NCBI RefSeq assembly: GCF_000149955.1 | Contig: NC_030996.1 | Location: 1,071,467-1,135,466 of the forward strand | Length of the DNA: 64,000 nucleotides | Reading direction: 5' to 3' | From: Fusarium oxysporum f. sp. lycopersici 4287 | Lineage: Eukaryota > Ascomycota > Sordariomycetes > Hypocreales > Nectriaceae | In this document: positions 22,685 through 34,540 of the stretch, in pieces | How the letters are laid out: each line of letters starts with the position of its first letter | How positions within the stretch are numbered: the stretch's first letter is position 1 | Notes under the pieces: generated by a model | Told to the model about the DNA's origin: nothing | What the model saw: only the letters and a program-made list of their open reading frames with translations | Database searches by the model: none | Program-made: the position numbers and the translations under genes

Positions 22685-23187
22685 AAAGACGGTATTGCAA
22701 AAGGAGTGGAAATACCATGAAGGCGGAATTGATCAAGATCTCATTACTATGTACAAACTTTAAACCATTGTCTCAGGACAGCTTCTCAGATAGACCATCT
22801 TGATGACTCTAAAATGAGTCTGTTTCTTTAAACAAACATGATTGACTTCACAAATTTGCTTCAAATCCCCGTGTGGCTACTTGATATTGGACAATTAACA
22901 GTCTTCAGCTATTCACGGTGCGGCATATTGTGATGATTCTGATGGCATCGCAAAAAACCATGAACGATTGTTGCGCGTAACTTATGGGGCCTTCAGTGGT
23001 CTAAAGTCACTAAGAGCCCTGTAGCTATCACTGCTATCCAAGGTTTTCGAACGGTCCCCCCGCCTCGGCTTGGCTCAGGTAACCGCTCCATACAAAGTTT
23101 GCTCATATTGCCAACATCGCAACCTGAATCAATCGCCTCATTTGACTGGCAAAAAGATCGCCATTTACTGCAAAGAGCAAAAGAAAT
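22685..23187. other. Intergenic region, no gene seen
   Basis: About 500 bp downstream of the dehydrogenase-like gene. Only short unrecognised frames are present. Confidence 0.4.
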
Positions 23188-23287
23188 TGATGAGACTGGG
23201 ACTCGAACCCAGGAGGATTGCTCCACCAGGAAATTGGTGTTAAGGTTAACCTTAACCTGGCGCCATAACCAACTCGGCCATCTCACC
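23188..23287 (-). tRNA. tRNA-Leu (anticodon AAG), intron-containing
   Basis: On the minus strand a full cloverleaf can be drawn. The acceptor stem GGTGAGA pairs with TCTCATC (one G-T pair). The D-arm contains GGCCGAGTTGGTTA, the anticodon stem is CCAGG/CCTGG, the long class II variable arm is GGAGCAATCCTCC, and the T-arm is CTGGGTTCGAGTCCCAG. The loop reads TTAAGG, then an 18-nt intron after position 37, then T, giving anticodon AAG. The long variable arm fits leucine. Confidence 0.92.
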
Positions 23288-24502
23288 AAGGGTTTTTAGT
23301 TGGGGAGAGCGCGAACAATCATCAACATGAGCCCTAGCAAATCCATCGCTTCACGATCAACTCAGACTTGTTCAACAACTGTGTGTTGCTCGCGTAGCGA
23401 ATAACTCGTTTCACATACCATTCATCAATTAGAGAGCCTATCCAGCCAGTTGTAGTAGTTTGCAAGCCCAAAGCCAAACACTGTACGTTCTGGCAACCAT
23501 TACAGAATGTCAAAGCATGATCGCTGGACAAATAACCAAGAGCTGAGTCACCGCGCTCGAAATCGCCACACAGCGAATTATTGCGTCGAAATCTGAGTTA
23601 CAGCGCCTCAGTTAGTCGTGTTGACTCGAATAAGTTCTTAAGTCTTGTCCTGGCCGTGTCGTTGAATTACGACACGTATTTACCGGAGGTCTGGCAGATT
23701 GAGCTTCATCCTGTTGCATTAGTACACCAGTTTCCCTTCGCTTTACACGACTTCATCTTTTCGATCGTTATATTACGTTTTAAAGCACACGGTATCTTAA
23801 AATGTCACGTGTTTTCATTTGTGGAAGGGAACGAATGTCCTAATACACGCTGGGCTAATAACACTTGAATCGGTCATGGACCGATGCGAGTCCCCTACAG
23901 CTGATGGGTGCAGTCTGCATACAATGATACCATATCGGAATCATCATAAGAAATTCTACCGATGGGATCACGGAAGGGGTGTCTGATCTTCCTGGGTTCC
24001 GACGTGGTGAATCTGGGCTTGCAGGTGCACCTACGATCCATTGGCATGCATTATACGGCATTCTGAAGCGGGGGGATGCATTGTCTCCAATACCATTCAA
24101 TATGGGATCTCCCTTTCGAATAATACCTGTGAGAATGGCAATGAGACTGCTCGGGCGACGCAGCCTAGTCAAGGTATCGAGCAGGCTTCGATCCATCTCA
24201 CTGCTACCATCCATACACATTGGTGGGACTATGACACCTCCAAGAAGATCACTCCCCGGGCTAGGACCCTAAATCTTGCATATGAATGCATGCAGTTCCA
24301 TCAAAGGTGCCAAGGGGCATCGGTGGTGGGTAGCACCAGTCCTGGGATGATCCTACGGGTCCGTTTCATAGGGCTGCAGTAAGCCCTGCTGGCCAAGAGG
24401 TTTCAATATTCCCCGACCATCAGGTTTAAACAGATCCAGTTGATTGACTCGATGGCAGTTTTCTCGGGCTTTCTGCTTGTAAGTTTCCGCCCTTAGCCCT
24501 GC
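23288..24502. other. Gene-poor region left of the gap
   Basis: 1.2 kb without any frame I can assign. A 121-residue minus-strand frame at 23855-24220 has no recognisable motif. It could be decayed repeat sequence, but no terminal repeats were found. Confidence 0.35.
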
Positions 24503-24647
24503 NNNNNNNNNNNNNNNNNNNNNNNNNNNNNNNNNNNNNNNNNNNNNNNNNNNNNNNNNNNNNNNNNNNNNNNNNNNNNNNNNNNNNNNNNNNNNNNNNN
24601 NNNNNNNNNNNNNNNNNNNNNNNNNNNNNNNNNNNNNNNNNNNNNNN
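24503..24647. other. Assembly gap (145 N)
   Basis: A run of 145 undetermined bases marks a scaffold join. Features spanning it cannot be judged. Confidence 0.99.
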
Positions 24648-25299
24648 TAAAGGTTATTCCTCGATCAAATGATGAAGTTATTAGGCTACGACTCGTAGAT
24701 ATAAGCGTGAATAGCATGGCATCTCGAAGCACTGTTCCTCACTAAGTCAGGACTCAAGCTGGCGACTCATCCCTACGCCTTGGCTCTCTTGTTTTGCTAT
24801 ACTAAGGACGGATGGACCGAGTCTTGTCAAATTCTTAATATGCGACTGGCCAGCTGTCACAAAGGTGGTTTAGACGTGAGTATTGCAGCGGTATGCGAGG
24901 GCATCGCCGTGCATGGCCTTAGAGGCATTGCTCACCATACCTATGTTATACTACCAAACTTCCAACTTGGCATCTCTATGGACAACCGAATAGGCTGCTA
25001 TCTCCGACACCATTTATTATCTCTAGAAGTTCACCGGTCGCTGAGAAGCAGCGTGCTTCCGCCAGCGAGCTGGTGCGCGTCGCTTGTCGGCTTGGCAGGA
25101 CCATCGCTTTACCACTGCGCACCACGCTGTGACAATATCAGCGGTAGAAGAACTGTCATCTAGATGCCGACACTGTTGCATTGCTTCGTGTCAAATGGTA
25201 AATTGTCAGTGGGTTCTGCCGAGCATAACCGCCCAAAGCCCTGATCCGATACCACTGTCGCACTGACGCCATAAAGGACCCATAGTAAATGCGCGTTTT
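24648..25299. other. Gene-poor region right of the gap
   Basis: About 650 bp with one 127-residue plus-strand frame (24780-25163) of no recognised family. It probably leads into the esterase promoter. Confidence 0.35.
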
Positions 25300-25329
25300 T
25301 TATCAGATCTTTTTCTCTGTTTATCAGAT
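25300..25329. promoter_or_regulatory. Paired GATA sites TTATCAGAT (SreA-type iron regulation)
   Basis: Two identical TTATCAGAT words at 25300-25308 and 25321-25329 are complements of ATCTGATAA, matching the ATCWGATAA consensus of SreA/Fep1-type iron-responsive GATA repressors. They lie about 140-170 bp upstream of the esterase start codon. The two copies share flanks (TTATCAGATCTT) and are spaced 21 bp apart. Confidence 0.7.
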
Positions 25330-25468
25330 CTTGAGTTCCAGTCCAGTCACTGACTCGTCTTACCTTAGTCTGGTGTCGCTGCATGTCATGCTGCGTTGTC
25401 TCACGCGCGCCCGCCCACTATTGTCGCTATTAACACCAAGAAGTCTTATTCACATTCACAACAAAACA

Positions 25469-26429
25469 ATGACTACCGATCATAGCCATGGACACGCTCG
25501 TGTCCCTAATACCCTTGAGTGGCTTGCCAAGACAAAGAGAGGAGATTACCTTGTGCAAGTAGCATGGCCTTTGTGCTGGGGTGAAGATCGCGTTGCCTCT
25601 GAGAATGAAGTGGTCAATCTAGTGTGAGTAGTGCTTCGCCTTACCCCAAAAAGACCGTACCTAATCACCACGCAGCTACCTTGTTGATGGCAATGCCTAT
25701 TTCTTCACAGCTGTTGATGTTTCCCGTCGTTTGGAATACTTGAACAGCACAAGAACTGTCGTGGTGGGTATTGGATACCCGCCCAGCAAATATGTCTACG
25801 ACTTCCGTCGTGGGCCGGATCTTACACCACCTGCCGATGAGTACGACATGCCGCTCGACAGGTATGGCAAGCCTCGCACAGACATCTCATTTGGTGAAGC
25901 CAATGAATTTCTCGATTGGATCAAAGCCGATGTTATGCCTTACGTTGAAGACACGCTCTTCCCCAAGGCCAATCTTCATACCGGTCGCAAAGCCCTGTTT
26001 GGCCACTCCTACGGTGGCATCTTCACTCTCAACACCATGTTTACGCAACCAGAGCTGTTTAACACTTACATCGCTGCTAGTCCAGTTATTTGGTGGAACA
26101 AGGACTTTTTGATCCGCGAGCGTGAGACTGCTTTTCTTGCACGCGACAAGCCCGTCGACCCTCCATTTTCGCTGGCTCTTACATGGGGCACCGGCAAGTC
26201 AGAGTTGGTAAGGGACCCTGACGATGACGATGAAAAGTGGTACAAGAGACAGAACTGTGCGGAAGACGATAAGATGAAGCCAAGCGCAACAGCTTTGGTG
26301 TCGCGACTGAAGGATTGTCCGAGTGTCAAGAAGATCTGGACCCGTGAGTTTGATGGCGAGGATCACGGAAGTGTTGCGGTGACGGGTCTTCAGCAGGGAC
26401 TCATGCAGTTCATTCTGGGCAAAATTTAA
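25469..26429 (+). CDS. Siderophore esterase-like alpha/beta hydrolase (Fes/IroE/EstB type)
   Basis: Two exons, 25469-25623 and 25676-26429, give 302 residues of the esterase D/Fes-like family. The nucleophile motif is GHSYGG with Ser163. An early block VVVGIGYPPSKYVYDFRRGPDLTPP is shared with siderophore esterases, and the catalytic His is probably in GEDHGSVAV near the end. Known fungal relatives hydrolyse the ester bonds of (triacetyl)fusarinine C after import, releasing iron in the cytoplasm. No signal peptide is present, which fits intracellular action. Two exact GATA iron-repressor sites lie just upstream, and the next gene is a siderophore transporter, so iron-regulated siderophore hydrolysis is well supported by context. 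Confidence 0.88.
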
Positions 26430-26976
26430 ATATAATTGAAGATAGAATTGATAGACTTGAATTAGAGTTAGCGCATGCAAGTACGCACATCGTACAAACT
26501 CTTCATAGGTGATGTTGTTAGATGAGTATGTGTGCGATGTCGATCTACTTTGGCAGCCCTCTGTCCGAGATCAACGTCGCGAAACAGCAGAAGGCGATAC
26601 TTCAATGGTTAAAATTTTCCATTATTGTAAAACATAAATGGTTCAGTGGTCGCGCGATGCCAAGTAGTGTCGTCGATGATACATTTGCCTTCCGAGGATG
26701 CACCAGCTCACTTCACCCCATGAACTGCACCATCCTGACGACTCAGCGACAAGTCTAACGACCGGAACAAGATCACAAGCGATCTTCACATATTACTGGA
26801 ACTTGAAAGATAAATAAGAAGGCATACAATACCATTCTGTTAGGGCCACAATACCCCCATCATTTATTACGATTGTCTGTTAGGTACTAGATATATAACA
26901 TCATATAACATTTACTCTTCCACCATAATTTTGTTTGAGATCAATCTGACCGCATAATCCAAGATAATCCAGTCTC
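26430..26976. other. Convergent intergenic spacer
   Basis: About 550 bp between the converging esterase and transporter genes. No coding potential recognised. Confidence 0.45.
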
Positions 26977-28861
26977 TTAGAAGACAGTACCCTTGGTCTG
27001 CTTGATCTTCCTGAGATCGTAGTTCCTGATCAAGAATAGCGAGATAAGAGCAACAGCCATGATACCGGTTCCGGCAGCAAGCATGCGAGCCTGGCCATAA
27101 CCGTAAGCCTTCTGGATAGCCAGGCGCTCAGGGCTACCAGGCTCATAGAGCAGCTGGGAGTCGAGAGACTCATAGATGGCGTCGATATCAGCCTGCGCGG
27201 ACTCAGGAAGATACTCAGCGAGCTTCTTGTAGAAGGTGTTGGTCCAGATAGTGGCAGAGATGGTGTTTCCGACAGCAGATCCAATGTTGCCAGTGACGCT
27301 AAGGGTAGCCAGAGCGGTAGCGACATACTGGTGCTCGACGGCAGCGAGGATACCGACTTGCATGCAAAGAATGAAGGTAGCGCCAGCGATGGAGATGAAG
27401 ACCTCACACATGACAAGATAGCCGATGGACTGACCAGGGCGACGGAAGTAGATCATGAGACCCTGGGCGAACATGTACAGAGGAATACCGACGCACAGAA
27501 TCCACTTGAAGCGACCGGTCTTGTGCATGGCATAACCGACAATGAAGAGGAGGACACCAGAGACGATCTCAAAGGTGTTGCTGACATAACCAGCTGTGGA
27601 GGGAGAAAGGTTATTGACCACCTGGAGGAAAGAGGTGAAGTAGCTGTTCCAGCAGTAGTAGGCGATCATGTAGATGAAGTCCAGAAGACAGACACCGATA
27701 ACGGTGCGGCTGGTAAGGAGCTCGAAGCGAAGGAATGGCTTAGGGGCAACGAAGCGCTCGTAAGCACCGAAGATGGCCAAGAGAACGACGCCCAAAATGA
27801 TCATCGCAATGATGTAGGGGGTGTCCCAACCCTTAGGGGCGCTGCTAGCAATGGAGAAGGGAAGGAGGAAGATGACAAGACCAGCGGCGAACAAGAAAGC
27901 ACCAGCAGCATCGAACTCGACGAGTCCCCACTTGATGTTCTCCAAGAAAGATCGACCGCTAGACTCATTGACAAGGAGTCCCTGCTTCTTGGCCTTCTGG
28001 AGGTTGTACTTCAGGAGAATGTACATGGGGATGGCGACGACGGGAAGGACAATGGAGAATGTTCCAAAGCCCCATCGCCACTGGTCACCGTTTCGGAGGA
28101 AGGCCTCGGCAGATTTGGGACCAGCGAAGGCAGTGATCATGTAGGGAGAAGAGGTGAAGGCGTATGCAAGACCTCGGTTCTTGAGTTGTGTGGAATCGGC
28201 CGTGATAACGTCGATACTGTAGGTGAGACCGGACCAGCCAACCTGCCAGAAGACCTTTAGGGCAATTAGTAAACGTTTGTCGTTGCTAGGGACCGGAGAT
28301 GACTTACGACAGCGGCACAGTAGGTGGCGAGGTTATGACTAGCAGCCATCATGATCATACCAACAGTAGCAAAAATGACCATGAGGAGGAAGCCCTCAGC
28401 ACGGCCCCAGATATCGAGGATCTTGGACAGAGGAATGTAGACAGCAGCAGTCATGCAGTTGGCGACGATGCCAATGACGGGAATGAGAGAGTGAGACTCC
28501 CATTCACTGCTGGCGTAGGGAACAAGAGTGTAATTGATCTGACTCTGGAAACCATTTGTAAGGTAGATCAACCACATGCTGCAAGATCGTTAGTTTGCGA
28601 CTTCAATTGCGACAAGGCGAAGACATACAAAACGAAGACGCCAGCAAGAGCCTTCTTGCTCCAGGCCAGAGTCGTAGCCTCAACGGTCTTGACACCATGC
28701 TGCGCGTTCTCGGTAACAGCATCGCTGGCGCTACCAGTCTCATCAGGATATTTGCCAGCCTCCTGGTCCTTTTCGTTCATGGCAGCAGTGACAGTGACGG
28801 GTGCCTCAGCGGCATCACCCTCATTGCCCTTGCGCCCAAGGAACTTGTCGAGAGCTCCCAT
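26977..28861 (-). CDS. Siderophore iron transporter, MFS (SIT/Mir family)
   Basis: Three exons, 28629-28861, 28308-28578 and 26977-28254, encode 593 residues. A charged cytosolic N-terminus of about 65 residues precedes about 12-14 membrane segments, as in the SIT subfamily that imports ferri-siderophores through the plasma membrane by proton symport. Recognisable SIT blocks include WLIYLTNGFQSQINYTL, FWQVGWSGLTYSIDVI, and the extended late loop with WTNTFYKKLAEYLP. It resembles Mir-type transporters (MirB carries triacetylfusarinine C in Aspergillus), but the exact substrate cannot be set from sequence. A GATA iron-repressor site at 29058 lies about 200 bp upstream. It is convergent with the siderophore esterase. 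Confidence 0.93.
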
Positions 28862-30757
28862 GGTGATCTTGTCTTTAGTAGGATAAAATTTAAGCTTAAG
28901 CTTTGGGAAGACAAGGAGGAAAGAGAGGCTCAGCAGATCATGGGAGGGAAGAGCACACGGTTATAAGTTTAAATTGACAGGGAAAATTTTAAAGCAGTTG
29001 TCTAGAGCAAGGGTGCTTTCTGGCTAGACTGTGAATATTAGACGCAATCCACTTTCCATCAGATAAGATCAGGTCTCTCAGGTGGCCAAATCCACCGAGA
29101 TCGGGCTCGTTTAGGACAATTGGGAACTGGGAACCAACAAACAGAGAGAAAGTGACAGACTGGAGATTCTCGGAACGCGAGGGATCCAGCGGCTGCAGCC
29201 ACTTTGTCGTTAGCACAGGCCTGGAACGCACGAGTTACCGGGTTTGTAAGTGGGGGGTTCGGTTCGGAGGGCGTCAAAGCAGAGATTTCCATTATCTAAT
29301 CTGATTGATCGATTAGATCGAATCAAAGTTTGTGCTTCATCGGTGAAATTGCTTCTGTTGGCTTTGAGCCGTGTTGTACTGTATCTATCGTATTGTGGGA
29401 TTTTGATTCTATCTTGATGCGCTTTGCAGCATCGCTTTGTAGACAAGACAGGGTTCGCTGAGAGTCACTGAGGCCTCACTGTAACCTCCGCTTTTACAGC
29501 GGAGCCTCCCCATTTCGCATCTCACTACTTCCTTCAGCTTTTGCCTCTGGCGTGGGATTGTATTACCTAGAGCCAACCAACTGCGTGATCTTGGCACCAC
29601 GATACAAGGATTCCCATCAGGCGTCTTCTGTCACGTTCAGCCAACACGTCGGAACACTCCAAGACGTCGTTTAAAAAAAAAAAAAAAAACCCTGCATCAG
29701 CTGTCGACGTTCCGCGCTTGGCAAACTAAAAACCCATCGGAAGCTCGCCGTAAAAAGCCCATATTTCTCTCTTGGCAATCATCAATAACTTCCTCTTGGC
29801 AAGTACAGCTCCATTGCTCATCATCAGTAGCCCTACAGACCATGCCCATTTATGGCCAAGACTGCATAACGAGGCTTGATTCTGGCCTCACAACCAGCGG
29901 ACCAAACGCCACAAGGGGTCAAGTCCTCCAGGGGTCGGGTGCCTCAACCGCTTGAGCCGCGGGTTGTGGGAGAAGAGTCACTCCACTGAAGGTCGTGAGA
30001 CCACACCCCTGAAGCTAGGAATGGGCTTATTTGCTCAGGCAACTGTTTGTGCTTTGGTGAGAAAACAAAGTTTGGGCGAGGCACGCGATCTCGTTGCTGC
30101 AAGCCTCGACGCAGTTTATCTGCCGCTTAAACAAGCTTAAATGACGGCTGCAACCGGCGCAATTTCATCCAGTTTTCGGAGCTCATTTGCGTAAAAAAAG
30201 ACGGGAGCCGTAATGGAGAAAAGGGTCCCCCACGCTAGCTCCGTGTCACGAGAGGGTAATTCATGACATTTCCGGAAGCGAACAACAGCCGACCAATGTT
30301 CCGAAGCTCATTCTAGCTGTATCTCCCGTTGGCTTGATTACCGTGCAATGGAATTGCTATATCCAGAGTTTGCGGCTGGTGAAATCGGCAAATTACAAGA
30401 TACCTCGCTGTAGAACGTTGATCTTCAATCGCAACCTCTGCATGTAATTGAAGCTGATCAACGGGATCGGCAATGCCGTTGCGCCTTGGCAACGTGTCAA
30501 AGGATTCCTGATCGGTAAGATCGGATCACCGCTTGGCCATTATCTTGGCAGATTTATTCCCCTTGGAGCGCGAATTGTCAATTGTGAACCGCTTCACTTA
30601 TGCCCAAACGTCACAGCCCGTCGCCAAGAGGTTGTAAGAACGAACAAGAGCGATAATAAAAATTGACTGATGATAAACGAGTCGCTAGCATTATTTTACT
30701 ATCCAATGGCTATCAAATTTCCAATCCAACAACTTTTAAAGACATTTTCCCATTCAT
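28862..30757. other. Long intergenic region (transporter promoter side)
   Basis: 1.9 kb between the transporter start and the SidF-like stop. No recognised gene. It contains the GATA site at 29058, a hairpin CTCCGCT-TTTAC-AGCGGAG near 29487 and a poly-A tract near 29672. Confidence 0.45.
29058..29066. promoter_or_regulatory. GATA site ATCAGATAA upstream of siderophore transporter
   Basis: Exact match to ATCWGATAA, about 200 bp upstream of the transporter start codon. It fits repression by an SreA-type GATA factor when iron is plentiful. Confidence 0.65.
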
Positions 30758-32044
30758 TTACAGCTTGGGCTCAAAGCCAAAGGTCGTGCCAGCGACACGA
30801 GGCTTGCCCTGATTGAAGGGGCAGATCTGGAAGAAGCGCTCACGAGAGATCTTGACCAGGTTGGATCTCTTGTGAGGCAGGTCCATCCACTTGTCTTGGT
30901 GAAGACCAAAGATCATCTCATACTTAAGAACGTTTTCGCTAGAGAGACGAGGCTCGCCAACGACGTTCTCAGTGCGGTGGTCATCGAGGAACTCGTAGTG
31001 CATCACACTGGGCCACCATGCCATAACGCGATACTGTCCGCGGAACTTGTCGTTACCGACGAGTGAGTGTCGGCCGCGATCAAAGTCAAGACAGGCGTAG
31101 TGCTGACCCATCTTGTCCTCCTTGGCCCAGTACAGCTCAAAGTAGGCGAAAGGTGTGTCGTTGAAGTAACCCAGGACAGCGAACTGATGAGGGTCATCGT
31201 GGATGTTCTTGAGATATGTGCGATGCTCATCAAGAGTACCTGTCTCCATCCATCCAGCAGCGACACGAGGGTCGTTCTGCCATGTGTTGAAGAGACCCAG
31301 GTGTTCGGGGTTCTCGTAGTCAAGAGCGACGAGGTTGAAGTGCTCGTCAAGAGATGGGATGTACCGGCTGTAGATGTAACTACCGGCCGCAGGCTTGGGT
31401 GTTCGGCGAGGGTGACGCAGGAGAGTGGACTCAGAGGTGGGCGTCATCACGTACTCCAGATGAGGCACCACGTTGGCGGAGTTCCAGGTAGGAAGCCAGA
31501 TGGGCTGTTGGCCCAAAGGAGAGGCACATCCCTGCCAGAACGCGCTGCGAAGAATGAGAACCTCAACGCCCGTGCTGGGCGCGGGTTCAACGCCCTTAGG
31601 AGGAGGAGGCATGTTGATGGCAACCATGGAGAGGACCAGCTCCTTGGCCAGATCCTCAGCGCCAGCGCCCTCAAGGCGAAGACGGAATTGCTCTACATCA
31701 AAGTGATATGTGAAGAAAGTGTAGAGGAACATCCACGTCTGCGCAAGAGTAGGAGTCTGCTTCTCCCAGCTCAACGACCAGACAGGACTTCTTCTGGCAC
31801 GAGCATACTCGCGGTTATCAGAATCAGGGATCTTATCAGATTCCACAGCGGGAATCCTGGAGAAAACTAGATCATCTGCGTGCAGAGCCTTGGGGAAAGG
31901 CTTGCCCTCTGTGACGGAGTCGTCCTTGCGCAGACGATACGACTGCTTACCCTCAGCAGTACGCTCGAGGTAGTAAGTGGACAGATAAGGCAGAGGGAGC
32001 CTGATCTTGATTGGCGACTTTTGCTGGAATGGTTCTGAAGACAT
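30758..32044 (-). CDS. sidF: Siderophore acyltransferase, SidF-like (hydroxyornithine acyltransferase)
   Basis: Single-exon gene for 428 residues. The C-terminal half is an IucB/RhbD-type GNAT acyltransferase, with HFNLVALDYENPEHLGLFNTW, AAGWMETGTLDEH and FELYWAKEDKMGQHY blocks typical of siderophore biosynthesis acyltransferases. SidF transfers cis-anhydromevalonyl from CoA to N5-hydroxyornithine to make the fusarinine monomer. The protein ends in PKL, a permissible peroxisomal PTS1 signal, in agreement with the known peroxisomal location of this step in Aspergillus. It lies in the same cluster as the SidH-like hydratase and NPS6. A GATA-like word (ATTAGATAA, one mismatch) is about 105 bp upstream. 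An exact TTATCAGAT also occurs inside the coding sequence at 31833. Confidence 0.9.
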   Translation of the reverse strand: MSSEPFQQKSPIKIRLPLPYLSTYYLERTAEGKQSYRLRKDDSVTEGKPFPKALHADDLVFSRIPAVESDKIPDSDNREYARARRSPVWSLSWEKQTPTLAQTWMFLYTFFTYHFDVEQFRLRLEGAGAEDLAKELVLSMVAINMPPPPKGVEPAPSTGVEVLILRSAFWQGCASPLGQQPIWLPTWNSANVVPHLEYVMTPTSESTLLRHPRRTPKPAAGSYIYSRYIPSLDEHFNLVALDYENPEHLGLFNTWQNDPRVAAGWMETGTLDEHRTYLKNIHDDPHQFAVLGYFNDTPFAYFELYWAKEDKMGQHYACLDFDRGRHSLVGNDKFRGQYRVMAWWPSVMHYEFLDDHRTENVVGEPRLSSENVLKYEMIFGLHQDKWMDLPHKRSNLVKISRERFFQICPFNQGKPRVAGTTFGFEPKL

Positions 32045-32148
32045 GATTGTTGGTTGTTGGCTTGTGACTACTGACTGAACTTGTTCTTTTTCTCTCCAGA
32101 TTTTATTTATACCCCGATCTCGGTGTAGAAGGGTCTTGGCCCAATCAG

Positions 32149-32157
32149 ATTAGATAA
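32149..32157. promoter_or_regulatory. Imperfect GATA site upstream of SidF-like gene
   Basis: ATTAGATAA differs at one position from ATCWGATAA and keeps the GATAA core. It sits beside AATCAGAT, about 105 bp upstream of the start. Confidence 0.4.
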
Positions 32158-34206
32158 GATGTATTCCATCTTTGCTGGAGACGGCGAATATCCCGATGCC
32201 TACCGTGAATTGGACAAGCCGAGGGAAGCAGGGCAGGGTAGGGGAGTCTGTCTTGTAAAGCTTGGAAGCTTGGTCGAAGATGTCGTGTTGAATCCGGTCT
32301 GTGCCGATTATCCGCAGCCCCTGCGAACTTTGCAGTGAGATCATGCCACTAAGTAGACGCTAATTGGGGCCAAGTGGATGGGATGTACGCTAATTTGAGA
32401 CGCGGAGATTTAGAAAGGAAGCTGTTGTGGGGTTCTGAGTTTTTTGCTCACTGTCATGCTGAGAAATTTCGTCTGGTGTTGGTGAAGCTCGTGAAGTATC
32501 AAGGTGTCTGCAAGCTCTACCCTATAGAATGATGGAAAGTATTATCTAACTTGCGTTAAGTTTTTCTCATTCCTCGATTATAAGAATTTATTCCTTTAAT
32601 CCGCTTCGAATGGCCTCCGACGTCACGAAAGCCGTAGTGCACGGAGGGTGCATGAAAGCTTGGCTGGTTCTTGGTGGTCCCGGGATGACATTCACGCCAC
32701 CGACTTTCGCTTCACCACTACGAAACACGGCTTGCCGAGCTCTAATCAATCACTTTTTGCCATCAATCAGATTAGATTAGATTGATACGTCCTGCGAATC
32801 GCGAGTACCCGACGACAGATGGCTTGAAGCTAAAGCATCACTACGAGGCTTGGGGTAGGAGTTTGGCGATGCAGATAGTGAACAAAAGACGTTACAATTA
32901 AACCGATGCAACGACTCGTTGGGTATGAACTTGGGTGCATAATTGGCAATGCAATGGGGATTACTATTTTTGTACGACCGAGCGAAGCAGAGCGGTAAAT
33001 CACTTGGTTTGATGTCCAGTTGATCGAATACACGAATTTCCAGTGGTTTACTTGCATGCGCCACCGAACAGGCTACGATATGTGCCATCACAAGCTGGAA
33101 GAAAGATTCCAAACGGTGTAATCAGAACCTAGGTGAGTTATTAATTGTGACGCGAGGCTGTTTGGTAGAATTATGGCTCGAATGGAATGCCTACGAAGTC
33201 ATCGTCACGCAGCACCTAGAGAGTTGTTGACTCTCGGTCGCGTAACAGCGCAACATACGCGACGGAAGCGCATGCTCGACAAACGCCTCCATCAGTCCCC
33301 CACGCGAACAAACGTAGAAGTAACTTGACTTTTGACTCTTTGGAAGCGATCGGAAAGAAGTACTTTGCTCGAATCACTTGATTGCGCAAACTGCGGCCTT
33401 CTTCCAGCGCTACCGCCGACCACATCACAAATGCAGGTCGTCACCAGCTGCCCCCACGATCAATTGGACCGTTGCGCAAGCTCTCGCAGCATCACGAGGA
33501 GGTGAATGGAAAATATTGAAGCAAACATGACCTTGCAAACACAATTCAATGCGCAAGAAAAAAGAAAAAAAAGTAGCCGAAATACTGTGCTTCGCAGGCC
33601 TTGTTGCGATCGCGAAAGCCCCTGCTTGGCCAGCGCCCCCTCAGCTTTCGCACCGCATCACGCTCTCACTTTTGTTTTCAGCCGCTGATTCAAGAGTTGA
33701 TCTAGGGCCTCGATGCATATATCGCTCATTGTTCATGCCCAATCACGGGGCCATTGACTTGTGTGTGAATTCGATATCATTCTTGTCGAGGCGAGAAAGG
33801 CGCGGTCTCGGTTCGGAGGGAAACAGTGGCTTGCTTGCTCACAACTACCGATAGCACCGGGACATGCTTGTCAGCCAAGAGAGCCACATTTGGGCGTAAG
33901 TGGAAAAAGGAAAAACACAAACCGTTGCCAAGGCAGCGAGATTCACGTTCACATGGTGTTTTTCGGCCATTGCAAGTATTCTGTTGCGAGTCTTTGAAGG
34001 CGCAGTGAATGAAGTTCTGCTGGAGCTCCTTGGCCCAGCCTTCTTCACGTCAGAGCTGGCAGTGATCATCCCCCAAGCTCTTGGAAATGTCATAGCTCCC
34101 ATGAAAATTTTGCTCAACTGTCCGATCTCGGTGCTACGCTAGCATCATGCACGATCATGAAAAAGAAATTCCTAGAATGCAGCATGTGATGCATGTTTGC
34201 CCTGGA

Positions 34207-34215
34207 TTATCAGAT
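34207..34215. promoter_or_regulatory. GATA site TTATCAGAT upstream of SidH-like gene
   Basis: Complement of ATCTGATAA, exact consensus match, about 330 bp upstream of the hydratase start codon. Confidence 0.6.
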
Positions 34216-34381
34216 GTGATTGATTAGATTCTCAAACGGTTCATTCCGTAGCTCGACGCCAAAGCGACCAGGTGCCACGCGCTGGAGGGGAGGGGCGTGC
34301 CAGCGATCGAGAGAGCAGGGATCTTTTCAACTGAACCCTTCTGGAACTCTAACGCCGGCTTGGGTCACATTGCACCATTTT

Positions 34382-34390
34382 TTATCTGAT
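34382..34390. promoter_or_regulatory. GATA site TTATCTGAT upstream of SidH-like gene
   Basis: Complement of ATCAGATAA, exact consensus match, about 155 bp upstream of the hydratase start codon. Confidence 0.65.
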
Positions 34391-34438
34391 CTGAACAGAA
34401 TCATCAAAAAGTGCTGGCCACTGAGCATCCTCGGCTTC

Positions 34439-34447
34439 ATCAGATAA
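34439..34447. promoter_or_regulatory. GATA site ATCAGATAA upstream of SidH-like gene
   Basis: Exact consensus match about 95 bp upstream of the hydratase start codon and 48 bp downstream of the previous site in the opposite orientation. Confidence 0.65.
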
Positions 34448-34540
34448 ACCCTGCCGGCCTGTTTTTATCACCGAGTGCAGCACATAAACGCATACTCACG
34501 ACGCATACACCATCCACAATCCTTCAGCAAATCGATCGCT

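Larger units (their letters stand above)
32045..34540. promoter_or_regulatory. Long divergent regulatory region between SidF-like and SidH-like genes
   Basis: 2.5 kb separate two divergent siderophore genes, with no recognised coding sequence. GATA-type words cluster at both ends. A tandem GATTA stretch lies near 32769-32782. Frames of 60-110 residues inside it have no family resemblance. Confidence 0.5.

Noticed and set aside
23855..24220. 121-residue minus-strand frame near the gap
   Set aside because: No family resemblance, no splice partners and no start context.
27331..28260. 309-residue plus-strand frame
   Set aside because: It is the antisense shadow of the siderophore transporter, whose exon fits the SIT family.
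29487..29505. Perfect 7-bp hairpin CTCCGCT/AGCGGAG as a terminator
   Set aside because: Isolated in a long intergenic region away from gene ends, and hairpin terminators are not expected for fungal protein genes.
31833..31841. Further TTATCAGAT GATA word
   Set aside because: It lies inside the SidF-like coding sequence, so it was not counted as a promoter site.
33549..34142. Overlapping frames of 80-100 residues between the SidF-like and SidH-like genes
   Set aside because: None shows a recognisable motif and frames overlap on both strands, as expected of noncoding DNA.
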